Origin: Pyrus communis
Taxonomy: Eukaryota; Streptophyta; Magnoliopsida; Rosales; Rosaceae
Length of the DNA stretch: 64,000 nt
Assembly: GCF_963583255.1 (NCBI RefSeq)
Contig: NC_084806.1
Coordinates: forward strand, 19,324,317-19,388,316
Direction: 5' to 3'
Shown here: piece by piece, positions 48,080-59,307 of the stretch
Numbering within the stretch: the stretch's first letter is position 1
How the letters are laid out: every line of letters starts with the position of its first letter
Program-made: the position numbers and the translations under genes
The notes under the pieces: model-generated
The model's database searches: none
What the model was told of the DNA's origin: nothing
What the model saw: the letters and a program-made list of their open reading frames with translations, nothing else

Positions 48080-48727
48080 CTAATCGAGAATGGTGGGTGG
48101 GAATCTGCCAATGCCATGGGCTATGGGAATCAAAACCAACCAAGGAACGATCCATATTCTAACACATATAATCCAGGTTGGAGAGACCATCCAAACTTCA
48201 AATGGAGGGAGCCACAACAAGCTGCCCAACAAGGAGGATTTAGGCCAAACCCCCCTGGTTTTTATTCCAAGCCGTATGCACCCCAACAACCCCAACAACC
48301 TTCGGCATCATCTCATTCAGGTACGTCCTTGGAAAGTGATCAAGCTATGCAATTACTAACCTCTATTTCGCAGGGGTTGCAAAATCAAAACAACCGGATA
48401 GCAAATAACGAGAAGGAGATGACGGATATGAAGAAACAAATAGGGCAGATTTCTGAGTTCCTTGGACAGATTAGAGAGCAAGGAAAGCTTCCTAGCTCAA
48501 CCACAGTCAATCCAAAGGGAGGATTCGAATCCGCCAAGGCCATCACCCTAAGGGGTGGAAAAGAAGTTGGGACCGAGCCAAACAATCCCAAATCTGCCTA
48601 GAAAGTAGATGAAGAGACGACACAACCTGAGGCAGATCACCCTAACTCGGCCAAATCAGGTAATTTAAGTTCAAATTCATGTACTTCACGTCCTAATCTG
48701 CCCAATGTACCTTTTCCTCGCAGGTTC

Positions 48728-51700
48728 ATGCAAGAAAAAAAGGAAGAAAGCGAGAAGGACATTCTTGAAACGTTCCGGAAGGTGCAAGTGAACATACCGC
48801 TTCTCGATGCAATCAAACAGGTTCCAAAGTATGCTAAATTCCTCAAAGACCTATGCAATACAAAGAGAAGAAGGGCAAACAAAGAGGTAGTGAAGGTAAG
48901 CGAGAATGTGTCCGCTGTTTTGCAACGTAAACTGCCTACCAAGTGCAAAGACCCCGGTAGTTTCACGATTCCTTGTGTGATTGGACATAATCGTTTTGAA
49001 CATGCCATGCTTGATTTAGGTGCATCCATAAATGTCATGCCTTATTCTATTTATGCATCTATGAATTTGGGTGAATTAAAACAAGATGGTGTAATTATAC
49101 AATTGGCCGATCGTTCTAACGCGTATCCAAAAGGAGTTTTGGAAGATGTGCTTGTGCAGGTGAACCATTTAATTTTTCTGGCTGATTTCTACGTCCTAGA
49201 CATGGAGGATTCAGCCCATTCTACATCTTTGCCGATTCTCCTTGGTAGGCCATTCATGAAGACGGCCCGAACGAAGATTGATGTATACAAAGGCACCTTG
49301 ACAATGGAATTCGATGGGGAAGTGATTGATTTTAATATTTCTGAAACTATGAGATATCCCGTTGATGACCATTCTTGTTTTTCCATTGATGTTATCGATT
49401 CTTTGGCGCAGGTATACCTTGAAGAATTGAACGAGGACGCCCTGGAAACAACCATCACTAAGGCCATAGAGCGCAAAAATGAAGGATTTGGGCCAATGCA
49501 AGGCCACGGCAAGGAGGAGGAATTCTTTGCAATGGGTTCTAGTGAAGAAATAATTGAGGTTGTGGCAGCCCTTGAGTCATTGCCACAACAATATGGTAAG
49601 GTTCCACTCTCACTTTCAAATTCAGTTTCCACTAAGATGCTACCTTCTGTTGTTCAGGCACCATCGCTTGAACTTAAGCCGTTGCCAGACCATTTGAAGT
49701 ATGTGTTTTTGGGAAAAGGCGAAACATTGCCCGTCATCATTTCATCAAGTCTCACGGCAATGGAGGAGGAGAAGCTTGTGAGGGTGCTGCGAGAACACAA
49801 AACGGCCATAGGGTGGACTTTGGCCGACATTAAAGGAATAAGCCCTACCACATGCATGCACCGTATACTTCTTGAGGAGGGGGCTAAACCAACTCGAGAG
49901 GCTCAACGCCGTCTCAACCCTCCGATGATGGAAGTGGTGAAGAAGGAAATAATCAAGCTTTTGGATTGCGGAGTGATCTACCCTATCTCCGATAGCCGTT
50001 GGGTCTCTCCAGTTCAAGTCGTTCCCAAGAAGTCCGGAGTAACTGTTATCAAGAATGATGAGAATGAGCTCGTGCCTACACGCATTCAGACTGGATGGCG
50101 GGTATGTATCGATTACCGGAAGCTAAATGCCATGACTAGGAAAGATCACTTTCCTTTGCCATTCATCGACCAGATGCTCGAAAGGTTAGCCGGTCATGCT
50201 TTTTACTGTTTTCTTGATGGATACTCTGGATATAACCAAATTGTGATAGCCCCGGATGATCAAGAGAAGACCACATTCACATGTCCCTTTGGAACATTTG
50301 CTTATCGTCGCATGCCATTTGGCTTATGCAACGCACCGGCCACTTTCCAAAGGTGTATGGTAAGTATATTTTCCGATTTTGTTGAAAAGATCATTGAGGT
50401 TTTCATGGATGATTTCAGTGTATTTGGGAGTTCATTTGATAATTGCTTGGATAATCTGACCTTAATTTTGAAACGATGTGTTGAAACTAACCTTGTCTTG
50501 AATTGGGAGAAATGTCACTTTATGGTGAAACAAGGTATAGTTTTAGGACATATTGTTTCAGAAAAAGGAATTGAAGTTGATAAATCAAAAATAGACCTTG
50601 TACGTCACTTACCCTCTCCTACTTCGGTTAGAGAGGTACGTTCGTTTCTTGGCCATGCAGGGTTCTATAGGCGTTTTATCAAGGACTTCTCCAAGATGTC
50701 CAACCCTCTTTGCCGATTGCTTCAAAAAGATGTGCCATTCAAGTTTGATGAAGAGTGTAATTCGGCATTTAACCAACTCAAGGAGAAGCTAGTCTCGGCC
50801 CCCATTATTGTACCTCCAGATTGGAGCCTTCCATTCGAGCTCATGTGCGATGCATCCGACTATGCATTAGGAGCTGTTCTAGGACAAAGAAGAGACAAGC
50901 GGCCGCATGTCATATACTATGCCTCTCAGACTCTCAATGATGCCCAATTGAACTACTCCACGACGGAAAAAGAACTTCTAGCTGTGGTTTTTGCTTTAGA
51001 TAAATTCCGTTCATATTTAATTGGTACTAAAGTAATCGTTTATTCTGATCATGCAGCTTTGAGGTACTTGATCACGAAAAAGGAAGCAAAGCCGAGGCTT
51101 ATCCATTGGATTCTTCTTCTTCAAGAATTTGATATTGAAATCCGGGATAAGAAAGGAAGCGAGAATGTAGTGGCTGACCATTTAAGCCGAATGATCCACG
51201 AGGAGCATGAACATGCCGTACCTATCCCTGAAACTTTTCCCGATGAGCAGCTGCTATCCATTGAGGTAAGTGAACCATGGTATGCAGATTTAGTGAATTA
51301 CTTGGTGGCTAAACAAATTCCAAATGAACTAAACAAGCACCAACGTGATAAGCTTAAAAATGATGCACGTTTCTATGTTTGGGATGACCCTTATTTGTGG
51401 AAGTATTGCTCAGATCAAATTGTACGTAGATGTGTGCATGATTCTGAATTTCACTCAATTCTAAGCTTTTGTCACACATATGCATGTGGTGGTCATTTTG
51501 GCACACAACGCACTGCCCTCAAGGTTCTAGAGTGTGGTTTTTATTGGCAGACTATATTTAGGGATGCTAGAACCTTTTGTTTGTCTTGTGATCGTTGCCA
51601 ACGAATGGGTAACATAGGTACCAAGGACCAAATGCCGCAAACCCCTGTCTTTAATGTTGAAATTTTTGATGTTTGGGGCATTGATTTCATGGGCCCTTTC

Positions 51701-52576
51701 CCTCCATCTTATGGTTTCACTTATATCTTGCTAGCCGTTGATTATGTTTCTAAATGGGTGGAAGCAAAAGCCACCCGTACTAACGATTCTAAGGTGGTTG
51801 CAGATTTCGTGAAAACTAACATTTTTGCTAGGTTTGGAATGCCGAGAGTAATCATAAGTGATGGAGGGTCTCACTTTTGCAATCGGACCATTGAGGCGTT
51901 GCTAAGAAAGTACCATGTCAACCATAAGGTCTCCACACCTTACCATCCTCAAACAAATGGCCAAGCCGAGGTGTCTAACCGAGAAATCAAACAAATTTTG
52001 GAGAAGACCGTTGGACCAACAAGGAGGGATTGGAGCTTACGTTTAGATGATGCACTGTGGGCATATCGTACGGCATACAAAACACCCATTGGGATGTCAC
52101 CTTTTCGGCTCGTCTATGGTAAGCCATGTCATTTGCCCGTAGAGTTAGAGCACAAGGCACATTGGGCCGTGAAGATTTTCAACATGGACATAGATGCAGC
52201 GGGAGTTCATAGGAAGCTCCAATTGAATGAACTTGAGGAGATTCGGAATGAAGCCTATGAGAATGCCCGGATGTACAAAGCCAAGACCAAAGCATTCCAT
52301 GATAAAATGATTCGAACCAAGACCTTCACAGTTGGGCAGAAAGTGTTACTTTTTAACTCTCGCCTACGTTTGTTTCCTGGTAAGTTGCGTTCTAAATGGA
52401 TTGGCCCGTTTGTTGTTACTAATGTTTTCCCTCATGGTGCAGTGCAAATCAAAAGTTCAAGGACGCAGCAAGAATTCAAAGTGAATGGGCATCGATTGAA
52501 GCCCTATTACGAGATGTTTGAGGAGCATGTCGTGGAGGAGGTACCCCTCCATGCCGTGGAACCTAGTCAAGCTTAA
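48728..52576 (+). CDS. pol: pol, open part: protease, reverse transcriptase, RNase H, integrase
   Basis: 1282 residues. Protease has DLGAS at residues 96-100 (49013-49027) and LPILLGRPF. Reverse transcriptase has [39 protein letters not shown] and the catalytic FMDDFSVFG (about 50402-50428). RNase H starts [13 protein letters not shown] (about 50849) and has [16 protein letters not shown]. Integrase has the zinc-binding pattern ending CDRCQRMGN, then catalytic Asp in GIDFMGPF, Asp in SDGGSHF and Glu in [12 protein letters not shown], and a C-terminal [13 protein letters not shown]. All catalytic residues look intact. The motifs match the Athila lineage. The ATG at 48728 lies inside the ancestral fused frame, so it is not the natural start. 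Confidence 0.92.
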   Translation: MQEKKEESEKDILETFRKVQVNIPLLDAIKQVPKYAKFLKDLCNTKRRRANKEVVKVSENVSAVLQRKLPTKCKDPGSFTIPCVIGHNRFEHAMLDLGASINVMPYSIYASMNLGELKQDGVIIQLADRSNAYPKGVLEDVLVQVNHLIFLADFYVLDMEDSAHSTSLPILLGRPFMKTARTKIDVYKGTLTMEFDGEVIDFNISETMRYPVDDHSCFSIDVIDSLAQVYLEELNEDALETTITKAIERKNEGFGPMQGHGKEEEFFAMGSSEEIIEVVAALESLPQQYGKVPLSLSNSVSTKMLPSVVQAPSLELKPLPDHLKYVFLGKGETLPVIISSSLTAMEEEKLVRVLREHKTAIGWTLADIKGISPTTCMHRILLEEGAKPTREAQRRLNPPMMEVVKKEIIKLLDCGVIYPISDSRWVSPVQVVPKKSGVTVIKNDENELVPTRIQTGWRVCIDYRKLNAMTRKDHFPLPFIDQMLERLAGHAFYCFLDGYSGYNQIVIAPDDQEKTTFTCPFGTFAYRRMPFGLCNAPATFQRCMVSIFSDFVEKIIEVFMDDFSVFGSSFDNCLDNLTLILKRCVETNLVLNWEKCHFMVKQGIVLGHIVSEKGIEVDKSKIDLVRHLPSPTSVREVRSFLGHAGFYRRFIKDFSKMSNPLCRLLQKDVPFKFDEECNSAFNQLKEKLVSAPIIVPPDWSLPFELMCDASDYALGAVLGQRRDKRPHVIYYASQTLNDAQLNYSTTEKELLAVVFALDKFRSYLIGTKVIVYSDHAALRYLITKKEAKPRLIHWILLLQEFDIEIRDKKGSENVVADHLSRMIHEEHEHAVPIPETFPDEQLLSIEVSEPWYADLVNYLVAKQIPNELNKHQRDKLKNDARFYVWDDPYLWKYCSDQIVRRCVHDSEFHSILSFCHTYACGGHFGTQRTALKVLECGFYWQTIFRDARTFCLSCDRCQRMGNIGTKDQMPQTPVFNVEIFDVWGIDFMGPFPPSYGFTYILLAVDYVSKWVEAKATRTNDSKVVADFVKTNIFARFGMPRVIISDGGSHFCNRTIEALLRKYHVNHKVSTPYHPQTNGQAEVSNREIKQILEKTVGPTRRDWSLRLDDALWAYRTAYKTPIGMSPFRLVYGKPCHLPVELEHKAHWAVKIFNMDIDAAGVHRKLQLNELEEIRNEAYENARMYKAKTKAFHDKMIRTKTFTVGQKVLLFNSRLRLFPGKLRSKWIGPFVVTNVFPHGAVQIKSSRTQQEFKVNGHRLKPYYEMFEEHVVEEVPLHAVEPSQA

Positions 52577-52946
52577 ACGGAGGTACCGTCCGGCTGCAAG
52601 ACGTAAAAGAAAGCGCTTCGTGGGAGGCAACCCATGCATCCGAATAGAGAAGAACTTGGAAACCCCTTTAAGAGACTTATTTTTATTCCTTTCTTTTTCT
52701 TTACTGCCTTTACTTTGCTTTCTTTCTCGTATTTGTTTATTTGCTTGCTCTGTTGTGACTTTCTGCTTAAAACATTGAGGACAAAGTTTGATTTAAGTGT
52801 GGGGGGGTAAACAATTTGTATTTGCATGAATTTCGTGGGATTTATTCACCTATCACTTAGAATGTTGTTTCTTGCTGTTTTAAGCGTTTTTAGAGTGTTT
52901 TAGTGTGTTTTATAGTGTCTTGGTATAAAACTCCGAAAATTTGATA

Positions 52947-52953
<7 letters not shown>

Positions 52954-52983
<30 letters not shown>
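52954..52983. repeat. Poly-A tract
   Basis: A run of about 30 A lies between two copies of a degenerate internal repeat. Confidence 0.95.
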
Positions 52984-52984
<1 letters not shown>

Positions 52985-53102
52985 ACTCTTCTCTTTGTTG
53001 CTATTTCGTTTCTGCCTTGTTAGGTTGTTTAGTTGTTATTGTTTGTTTGTTTATTAATTGTGTGAGTCTATGATTATAACATTGAGAAAATGTTTGATTT
53101 AT
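52983..53102 (+). repeat. Direct repeat, left copy, bracketing the antisense-ORF cassette
   Basis: It runs from CTCTTCTCTTTGTT to ACATTGAGAAAATGTTTGATTTA. The right copy is at 55136-55256 (same order, ending ACATTGAGGACAATGTTTGATTTAA). A further, less complete copy lies at about 52700-52800. Confidence 0.65.
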
Positions 53103-53136
53103 TGATAGGCACTGCTAAACAAAGAAAGATGGTGCT

Positions 53137-53814
53137 TCACAAAAGGTGTTTGCTTGAGGCCCCACTACGTGGCTTTACTCTTGAAGCGGAAGGCGTAGGA
53201 ACAGAAGGCATCGGAGCGGAAGGCGTAGGAACAGAAGGCATAGGAGCAGAAGGCATCGAAGATAGAGCATTCCAGGCCTCAATACTTGGCCAAGCGCTGG
53301 ATGAGCCAGGAAAAAGGTGCCGCTGGAGGAAAGACGAGAACCTTTGACGGTCACTGTGAATCCGACCTTCAGACTCTTGCAGCTCATCAAGCTTCCTCTT
53401 CATGCCCGTCGAATAGTTGTTTGCAAGCACGTGCAAACTTCTATTCTCATACTTCAGCTGCTGGATCTCCTGCTTGAGACTTTCCACCTCTGCCATCAAT
53501 GATTCCACCTGACGGGAGCGGGCAAGCAGGCGTTGGCCCATGTTGGACACAGAACTCGCACACTGAACACTAAGTGCGAGGGACTCTTGAACGGCCAGCT
53601 CATCGGACCGTCCTGACAGCAGCCTACTATCTTTCGGAGTGAGGAGGTTCCTAGCTACTATTGTAGCTGTTGTGGCGTCCTGCATCACGGAGTCTTCACC
53701 TGTGAGAGGACCGTTAGAAGAAAAGAAAGAAGGGCGCCATACGTTACCTTGACGCGGCGCGCCCGTATCACTGCTAAGGCTCAATTCCAAGCTAAGGTTC
53801 GATGAGTTTGCCAT
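53137..53814 (-). CDS. Antisense ORF in the Athila-like element: putative coiled-coil protein
   Basis: 225 residues, encoded opposite to gag-pol, between pol and the 3' LTR. The N-terminus is Ser/Leu-rich (SSNLSLELSLSSDTGAP). A helical part around residues 93-165 (RQVESLMAEVESLKQEIQQL and onward to MKRKLDELQESEGRI) has heptad spacing expected of a coiled coil. A tail carries two 10-residue repeats APMPSVPTPS (30-bp DNA repeats at 53199-53262), then a basic end. There is no signal peptide, membrane segment or retroelement domain. A TATA-like sequence lies about 530 bp upstream on its strand (54349-54357). Extra antisense ORFs are known in some Tat-group Gypsy elements; I do not know a function. 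It is intact, although gag-pol has two stops. Confidence 0.6.
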   Translation of the reverse strand: MANSSNLSLELSLSSDTGAPRQGNVWRPSFFSSNGPLTGEDSVMQDATTATIVARNLLTPKDSRLLSGRSDELAVQESLALSVQCASSVSNMGQRLLARSRQVESLMAEVESLKQEIQQLKYENRSLHVLANNYSTGMKRKLDELQESEGRIHSDRQRFSSFLQRHLFPGSSSAWPSIEAWNALSSMPSAPMPSVPTPSAPMPSVPTPSASRVKPRSGASSKHLL

Positions 53815-54348
53815 TTTTCAAAAGTGTTCAAAGAGAAGGGATGGAGTTAAATTTCAAAGGGCCGGAGTCGATTTTCAAGAATAGGAAATCTTCAGAGTGT
53901 GTTTGTTGTAGTGATCGATAGCTCAATAAAAAAGCCAAGGCGACGCGTCCACCAATTCAAAAAGCCAGAATTTCCGGCGTAATTTAGGCGACGCTTTCTC
54001 GGCTTTTCAGAAGGCGCGTTCAACTTTGTCAAAAGATTTCTTCTTTTCTGACAACACGTGGAGGCCATCATCACAACTACACATCTTTAGCCGACAAGCG
54101 CAAAGTTCGGCGACGCTTTCTCAGCTTTTCAGAAGACGCGTGCAGCTTTGTCAAAAGGAGCCGCATCTGCACTACCACGTGTCGTTCAGAAAGCGAAGGG
54201 GCGTCGTTCAGAAATCGAAGGGGCGCCTGCTCAGAAATCGAAGAGGCGTGTTCAGAGATCGAAGAGGCGCCATTATTTCAAAAAGCCGGATTTGCGGGAT
54301 CAAAACGTTTGTCGACAAAGGTAAAAAGTACCACCACTTGATATTATC
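53815..54348 (-). other. Upstream leader region of the antisense ORF, with tandem repeats and G-box motifs
   Basis: On the minus strand it holds four units of about 21-25 bp (TTCGATTTCTGAACG-type, 54182-54272), two copies of a block with CTTCTGAAAAGC(C/T)GAGAAAGCGTCGCC, and two CACGTG cores (54056-54061, 54176-54181 region). A small 60-codon frame (53892-54074) precedes the main ORF. GC content is higher than in the flanks. Confidence 0.5.
54182..54272. repeat. Short tandem repeat in the antisense leader
   Basis: About four units of CGTTCAGAAATCGAAGGGGC type, lengths 21-27 bp. Confidence 0.75.
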
Positions 54349-54357
54349 TCTATATAT
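54349..54357 (-). promoter_or_regulatory. TATA-like sequence for the antisense ORF
   Basis: On the minus strand it reads ATATATAGA. It is the nearest good TATA match upstream of the antisense ORF, at a distance giving a leader of about 500 nt. Not proven. Confidence 0.4.
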
Positions 54358-55135
54358 GTCGACCTTCGTCTTTTATGGCAGGGCAAACCTGAAAAAAAAT
54401 GCCCAACTCTCCCTCACCTCTGAGGGCGCACTCCCAGCAAAGCCTTTCGAAATACTCAATTCTTTCTTCTTCCCCAAAGATGATACCAGATGCCTGGAGT
54501 ACAGATGACCCAGGAGGAAGCAGCACAACAAATACATGTGCTGATTCATTCACCGCTTCTTCAAAAGCAAAGGTATCTCATATCATCAAGGTCAAAAGCA
54601 AAAGTATCTCATATCATGCTATTTCCCTGTCTTTTTCTTTGTCCTTGTTCTTACTCGCATGGCAAAGTAAAAGAAGCAATCAGCCGGCACTTGGAGTCAG
54701 TCTTCCGATCTGGAGCCAACTGCCTGGAATCTATTCCTGATTGCTTACCTAGCGTTGCTCTCGAGTAGTCATCTTCAACGGTTGATACACTTCCGGAGAA
54801 GGGACCACTTCTGCAAAGGGGAGCGAGTAAGGCAAGTGAAAATGATACATTGAAGCATGTGGAGACAAACATAGGCTGAGTTATCCTCCAACCCTTTTCA
54901 ATACGAATTGGAAAGATTGAACAAAGAAACAGACCAAAGGGGTAAGCTCAGACCTTCGGGGGAGACCAAAAGAACCATCCTGCTGCCCAGTTCAAGAAGT
55001 AGCACAAAGGAAAATCAACGATGGGCAGAAACCAGTTCAAGAGTAAGCCTGTGGAATCACAAAGATCAAAAGCCTCAATGCAATTACCAAGGAGAAGATG
55101 GAATTTACACTCTATAACCAGATTTGCGTCTCTAA

Positions 55136-55256
55136 ACTCTTCTCTTTGTTAATTACATTATGCCATGTTCAGTATGTTTAAGTGCTTTTTGTGTATTTAC
55201 TTATGCTTTGTGTGAATCTATGCTTAAAACATTGAGGACAATGTTTGATTTAAGTG
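55136..55256 (+). repeat. Direct repeat, right copy, bracketing the antisense-ORF cassette
   Basis: Counterpart of 52983-53102; the similarity extends further right to about 55410 against 52790-52955 (CTTGCTGTTTTAA, CTCCGAAAAT blocks). Confidence 0.65.
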
Positions 55257-56139
55257 TGGGGGGGTAACTAAGTATGTTGATACAAATTCGTTGAATTTTA
55301 TCACCCATAACTTCAAGTGTTGTTCCTTGCTGTTTTAAATGTTTTTAAGGTGTTTTTAAACTGTTTTAGCGTGTTTTGTTTTATAACTCCGAAAATCACA
55401 TAAAAATTTGAAAAACATTTGTTTGAAAAGCCTAAAAAGAGTGTTTTGAGTTGTTTTTGTGTCTTAGGGAACCTTCCAACGTTATGATGAGGATTTGGTT
55501 TGTAATTGCATGACTGTTAAAAAGAGTTATAAACATGGAGAAAAGTTTGATTTACTCTTGGTATATGCTTAGTTATGGTTATAATGTATGACTTCACATG
55601 CAATCATAAAAGAAAAATTCGTTTTTGTAACATGCTTGAAGGAAGGAACTCATACAAACGCTACAACCTTGTGAGACTCGAGCTATTACCTTCTTTGGAG
55701 AGTTATAATCTGTGATTCTGTGTTTTCTAAAGTTGTTGCATGATCTCATTATTCCTTGCTTGGTTGCTACTTAGAATGCAATTGTATCATGATAGAACTA
55801 AATGCTAGAACTTATATCCGTTTCATTCAAAGCATGATATTGAATTGCATAACATATATCAAGATGAAGTTGTGTAGTTGCCATCATAGCCAAATAGCCT
55901 TACTTCCCATATTTCGTATATATTAGTTTTAACCCCGTTGAGCCTCGTTTATCCTATTTTCTTTGCTAACCACATCACCCCTTACCTAGCCTAGAGTAGG
56001 ACTTTCCTATACCCTTGTTCTTAAAGTATAGTAAGCATGACTTAAATGAATTCCTTTTGAGTTACATTATGCAAGAAAATGAGTGTGGGGGAGTAAAAGT
56101 TTGTTCTTATGTTTATATGTATGTTCCGAGATTCAAAAG

Positions 56140-56167
56140 AAAAAAAAAAAAAAAAAAAAAAAAAAAA
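56140..56167. repeat. Poly-A tract
   Basis: A run of about 28 A. The truncated relative has a shorter, interrupted A-rich run at the same place (about 37833-37870). Confidence 0.95.
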
Positions 56168-56935
56168 GAAAGAGTGAAAATAAGTAAGAATGAACTCACG
56201 AGCGTTGATGGTTGAAGAAAGGGTCCAAAAAGTTGAATATGGCCCTAAGTTTTGTGTGACTTTCCCTTGGGTGTTCAAAGTTGATTTTTGCGTTCTAAAG
56301 GGAATTCTAAGTGCCTAATCAAATACTTTGCTCACTATTGCTTTAAGAATGTTTGTTTATCCTTCACCTTTCACTGTTAGCCAATACCCTAGCCCCGTTA
56401 CACCCCTTTGACTTCTATCTTGAGTGTTGTGTATTTCAATTTGTGGAGTTTGAACTTGGTATGAGCTTATGGTGTCACTGGTTCTCGCGTCTAAGTAGTA
56501 GCATTCCATTCATGAGATCATATTCATGTCATTGTCGTAAAATCCAGAAAATGCTTTCTTTAATATAACATATGTGAGTGTTAGAATTCATTTTTACATC
56601 AATCTTCTCACATATAGCTAGTGTAGGGTGTGTAGTCAGAAAATCTGTGTGAAAAATGAGTGCATATCTTGTAAGGATTTGAGCAAATTCTCTAAGGCAT
56701 GTTACTACATTCAAAATATAGTTTTAAATGCTTAATTGTGAATTAGTATGTGGTGACTATGATTAAGTATGTACTTAAGTGTAAAGATAACCAAAATCTG
56801 TGGGAATAATGATTTTTAACATGTCATGTGCATTGGAAATCCCTGAGGCAACGTTGGAAGGTTTAAGATTGTGTTTGGTTTGTTTCGTTTCGTTTTATTT
56901 TGTTTTTCTGTTTTGCTCGAGGACTAGCAAAAGCT

Positions 56936-56950
56936 AAGTGTGGGGGTATT
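56936..56950 (+). other. Polypurine tract of the full-length Athila-like element
   Basis: AAGTGTGGGGGTATT directly precedes the 3' LTR start TGATAGGAGC. Confidence 0.85.
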
Positions 56951-59307
56951 TGATAGGAGCATATTCATGCGACTTAAATGGCTTGTTCTCGTGCATTTAC
57001 GTTATGTTTCTTTAGTTATTTTAGTACTTTAAGCTATTTTCGTGTGTTTGTAGGCCGAAAGGGCTAAAGGAGCAAAAAGATGCATTTTGGAGACTTTTGG
57101 AGCACTTTTGGGCTAAGGATGGATAGCTTATGCTTGGAGCCAAAGTGTTGGACGAAATTGAAAACCTAATTGAAGACCAAAGTGTTGGAACCTTGTTCCC
57201 TTTAGTTTTAGGATATTTAAACCTTTCCTATATCCTTAGTCGTGCATAACATTCCAACATTCCACTCCTTCATTCACCACTTATCATATCATACACTTAT
57301 CTTATCATCACCACATATCATTCATTTATTACTTATCATATCATTCATTCATCTACATATCAATAACCACTTATCATTCATTTATTACTTATCATATCAT
57401 TCATTCATCTACATATCAATAACCACTTATCTTATCACTCAACATATCATACACTTATCATTTATCATACTCATAATTATCTACACATTACAACCTAAAA
57501 CACATGCACATTCACCCACATGCACAAACACACATTATTGCCGTGCACATTCCATTGCACTCCTCCTTTCATTTTCAGCCACATTCCACATGCATTTGCA
57601 AATGCATTCCCTCACCAAGAAATCATTCAACACATGCAAACACAAGCTTTAACCAACAAACAAAACAGCCAACACATGCACCATTACACTATTGCCGTGA
57701 GTTTCATTCCATTTCCAACATCTTCACATGCATTTCCAGCTTTCACATGCCTTCACATTCATTTCCAAACAATAATCACTTCAAATCACATGCACAAACA
57801 TGCATTTTCAGCACCATTACACTATTGCCGTGAGTTTCATTCCATTTCCAACATCTTCACATGCATTTCCAGCTTTGCACATGCATTTCCCTTTCATTTC
57901 AACCCACATGCATCCTTTAATCATTCAAACATGCAGCCACATTCCCTCCTAGCTGCCATGTTCCCCCATTTCACCTATAAATAAGCATCCATTCTTCCAC
58001 AATTCATTCACTCTTCCATACAAATTTCAGTCACAAACACCAAGCAACAAACCCCTTGTTGCCGTGGGTTCTCTTCATTTCCAGCATCATTTCCTTCTAT
58101 TTCCACCACTTCCCAACCCTCCAAACCACTCCTCATCCATTTCCATAATCCCCCAAACCTCACCTTAGACCTTATGCTACAACAACGAGGAAGAAAAGAG
58201 TGCCTAAACGTTCATACAATTCAAGTTTGAGTTGTTGGAATGTTTAGGTGTTTCTTTGATTTCAAAGTTTAAATTTAATTCTCTTTGTTTTGTACGTATA
58301 AGAGTGGAAGAGAAGAGTGCCTAAACGTTCATACAATTCACGTTTGAGTTGTTGGAATGTTTAGGGGTTTCTTTGATTTCAAACTTATGAGGAACTAAAC
58401 CCCCTTTAGCTAGGGGGTGATTCAAAACTATGTTTATATTTGCAATATGAATTGATTAACTTTCGTTGGAATTTCATAAGTTGTGGATGCAATTTGTTTA
58501 ACCGTTTGATTGATAATTTATTTATGAATGTTTATTAAGAATGCGCGCTTAATTTTCATGCATGAATATGACGCTAGAATATAAGTGAATTTCATCTAAT
58601 CGTTATGAACTTATATTCATAAGTAGTGGAGGTTGCTTATAAACAATCGCGTTAAACGAATTCTTGGCATAAGTTTCATGCGTATTCCATAGTAACGAAT
58701 GCCTCGTCAATGTTTATGATTTCCGTTGAACTTAATGATCTTTGTTGAATGTCTCTATCATGCGTATTCCATAGTTAGAGACTTTGATTAAGAATAATTT
58801 GGTTGTAATGCGTATTCCATTCAATCCAACGAATCTAGGGAAATCTGAAAGTTAATTTAAGCGGACCTAATTAACTTGGAGCATTGAGTTTCATAATTTA
58901 TCGAAAGACCAACTGAGAATCAATTTTGTATGCAAGTGTAACATGTGTGGAGAAGAACCCCTTAGCTATTCCATCATCCATATTTTCATCACATTCATCT
59001 TTACTATCTGTTTTAAATTATAATCTGTCCGTTTAATTTAATCTCGTCCAACCACAATTTCCCCCCCTCTATTTTGTTAAGTCTTAATCATTTGATTTGT
59101 CTTATTTTATGTTTTTAAGTATTTGGAGTCTTTTGAACTTGTTTTGAGTCTTTTAGTTTGTCTTAGTGTTTTAAAAGTTAGTTTTATTTATTTGAGTGAA
59201 GTGTTTAGCATCCCTAGTTAATCCCCGGTTAGAATGATCCCTACTTACATCATTACTACAATTGTCACAAATAGGGTTTAGTTTGTGTGCGTATAATATA
59301 CGTGTCA
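56951..59307 (+). repeat. 3' LTR of the full-length Athila-like element
   Basis: 2357 bp, collinear with 44571-46927 at a fixed offset of 12380, with nine transitions that I could find. The right flank CTTAA (59308-59312) repeats the left flank. Confidence 0.93.

Larger units (their letters stand above)
47057..52576 (+). pseudogene. Athila-like gag-pol polyprotein, one frame with two nonsense codons
   Basis: The frame spans 1840 codons with stops only at 48077-48079 (TAA) and 48599-48601 (TAG), besides the terminal TAA. The first lies after the gag zinc knuckle (DKCP/LIENGGW), where relatives have Gln (CAA). The second would be CAG. Both are C-to-T changes, and no frameshift is present. Domain order is gag, CCHC knuckle, protease, reverse transcriptase, RNase H, integrase. 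The start ATG follows a leader of about 100 bp after the primer site. Without readthrough only gag could be made; a pol ORF starts again at 48728. Confidence 0.9.
52577..53136 (+). other. Post-pol non-coding stretch with an internal purine tract and repeat copies
   Basis: It contains ACATTGAGGACAAAGTTTG, then TTTAAGTGTGGGGGGGTAAAC (52792-52811), which resembles the true polypurine tract, a 30-base A run, and a second copy of a CTCTTCTCTTTGTT...ACATTGAG block (52983-53102). No ORF is supported. Confidence 0.6.
54490..56935 (+). other. 3' non-coding region of the Athila-like element
   Basis: It aligns by eye with 36176-38650 of the truncated element. It holds two more purine tracts (55250-55268 and about 56082-56094), a 28-base A run (56140-56167) and the right copy of the cassette repeat. 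There is no env-like ORF on the plus strand. Confidence 0.65.
44571..59307 (+). mobile_element. Full-length Athila-like Ty3/Gypsy retrotransposon (14.7 kb)
   Basis: The two LTRs are both exactly 2357 bp (44571-46927, 56951-59307), with a 5-bp target duplication CTTAA (44566-44570, 59308-59312). The primer site TGGCGCCGTTGCCGGGGA (tRNA-Asp type, used by Athila elements) is at 46933-46950, and the purine tract AAGTGTGGGGGTATT is at 56936-56950. gag-pol lies in one frame (47057-52576) with two stops. A 4.4-kb stretch between pol and the 3' LTR holds an antisense ORF. I counted nine LTR differences, all transitions, so insertion is recent. Confidence 0.93.

Noticed and set aside
49189..49632. 147-codon minus-strand frame over pol
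   Set aside because: Shadow of the pol coding frame; no domain.
52577..56950. Search for an env-like ORF on the plus strand, as in some Athila elements
   Set aside because: No plus-strand frame over about 160 codons and no signal peptide or membrane segment pattern; the only sizeable ORF is antisense.
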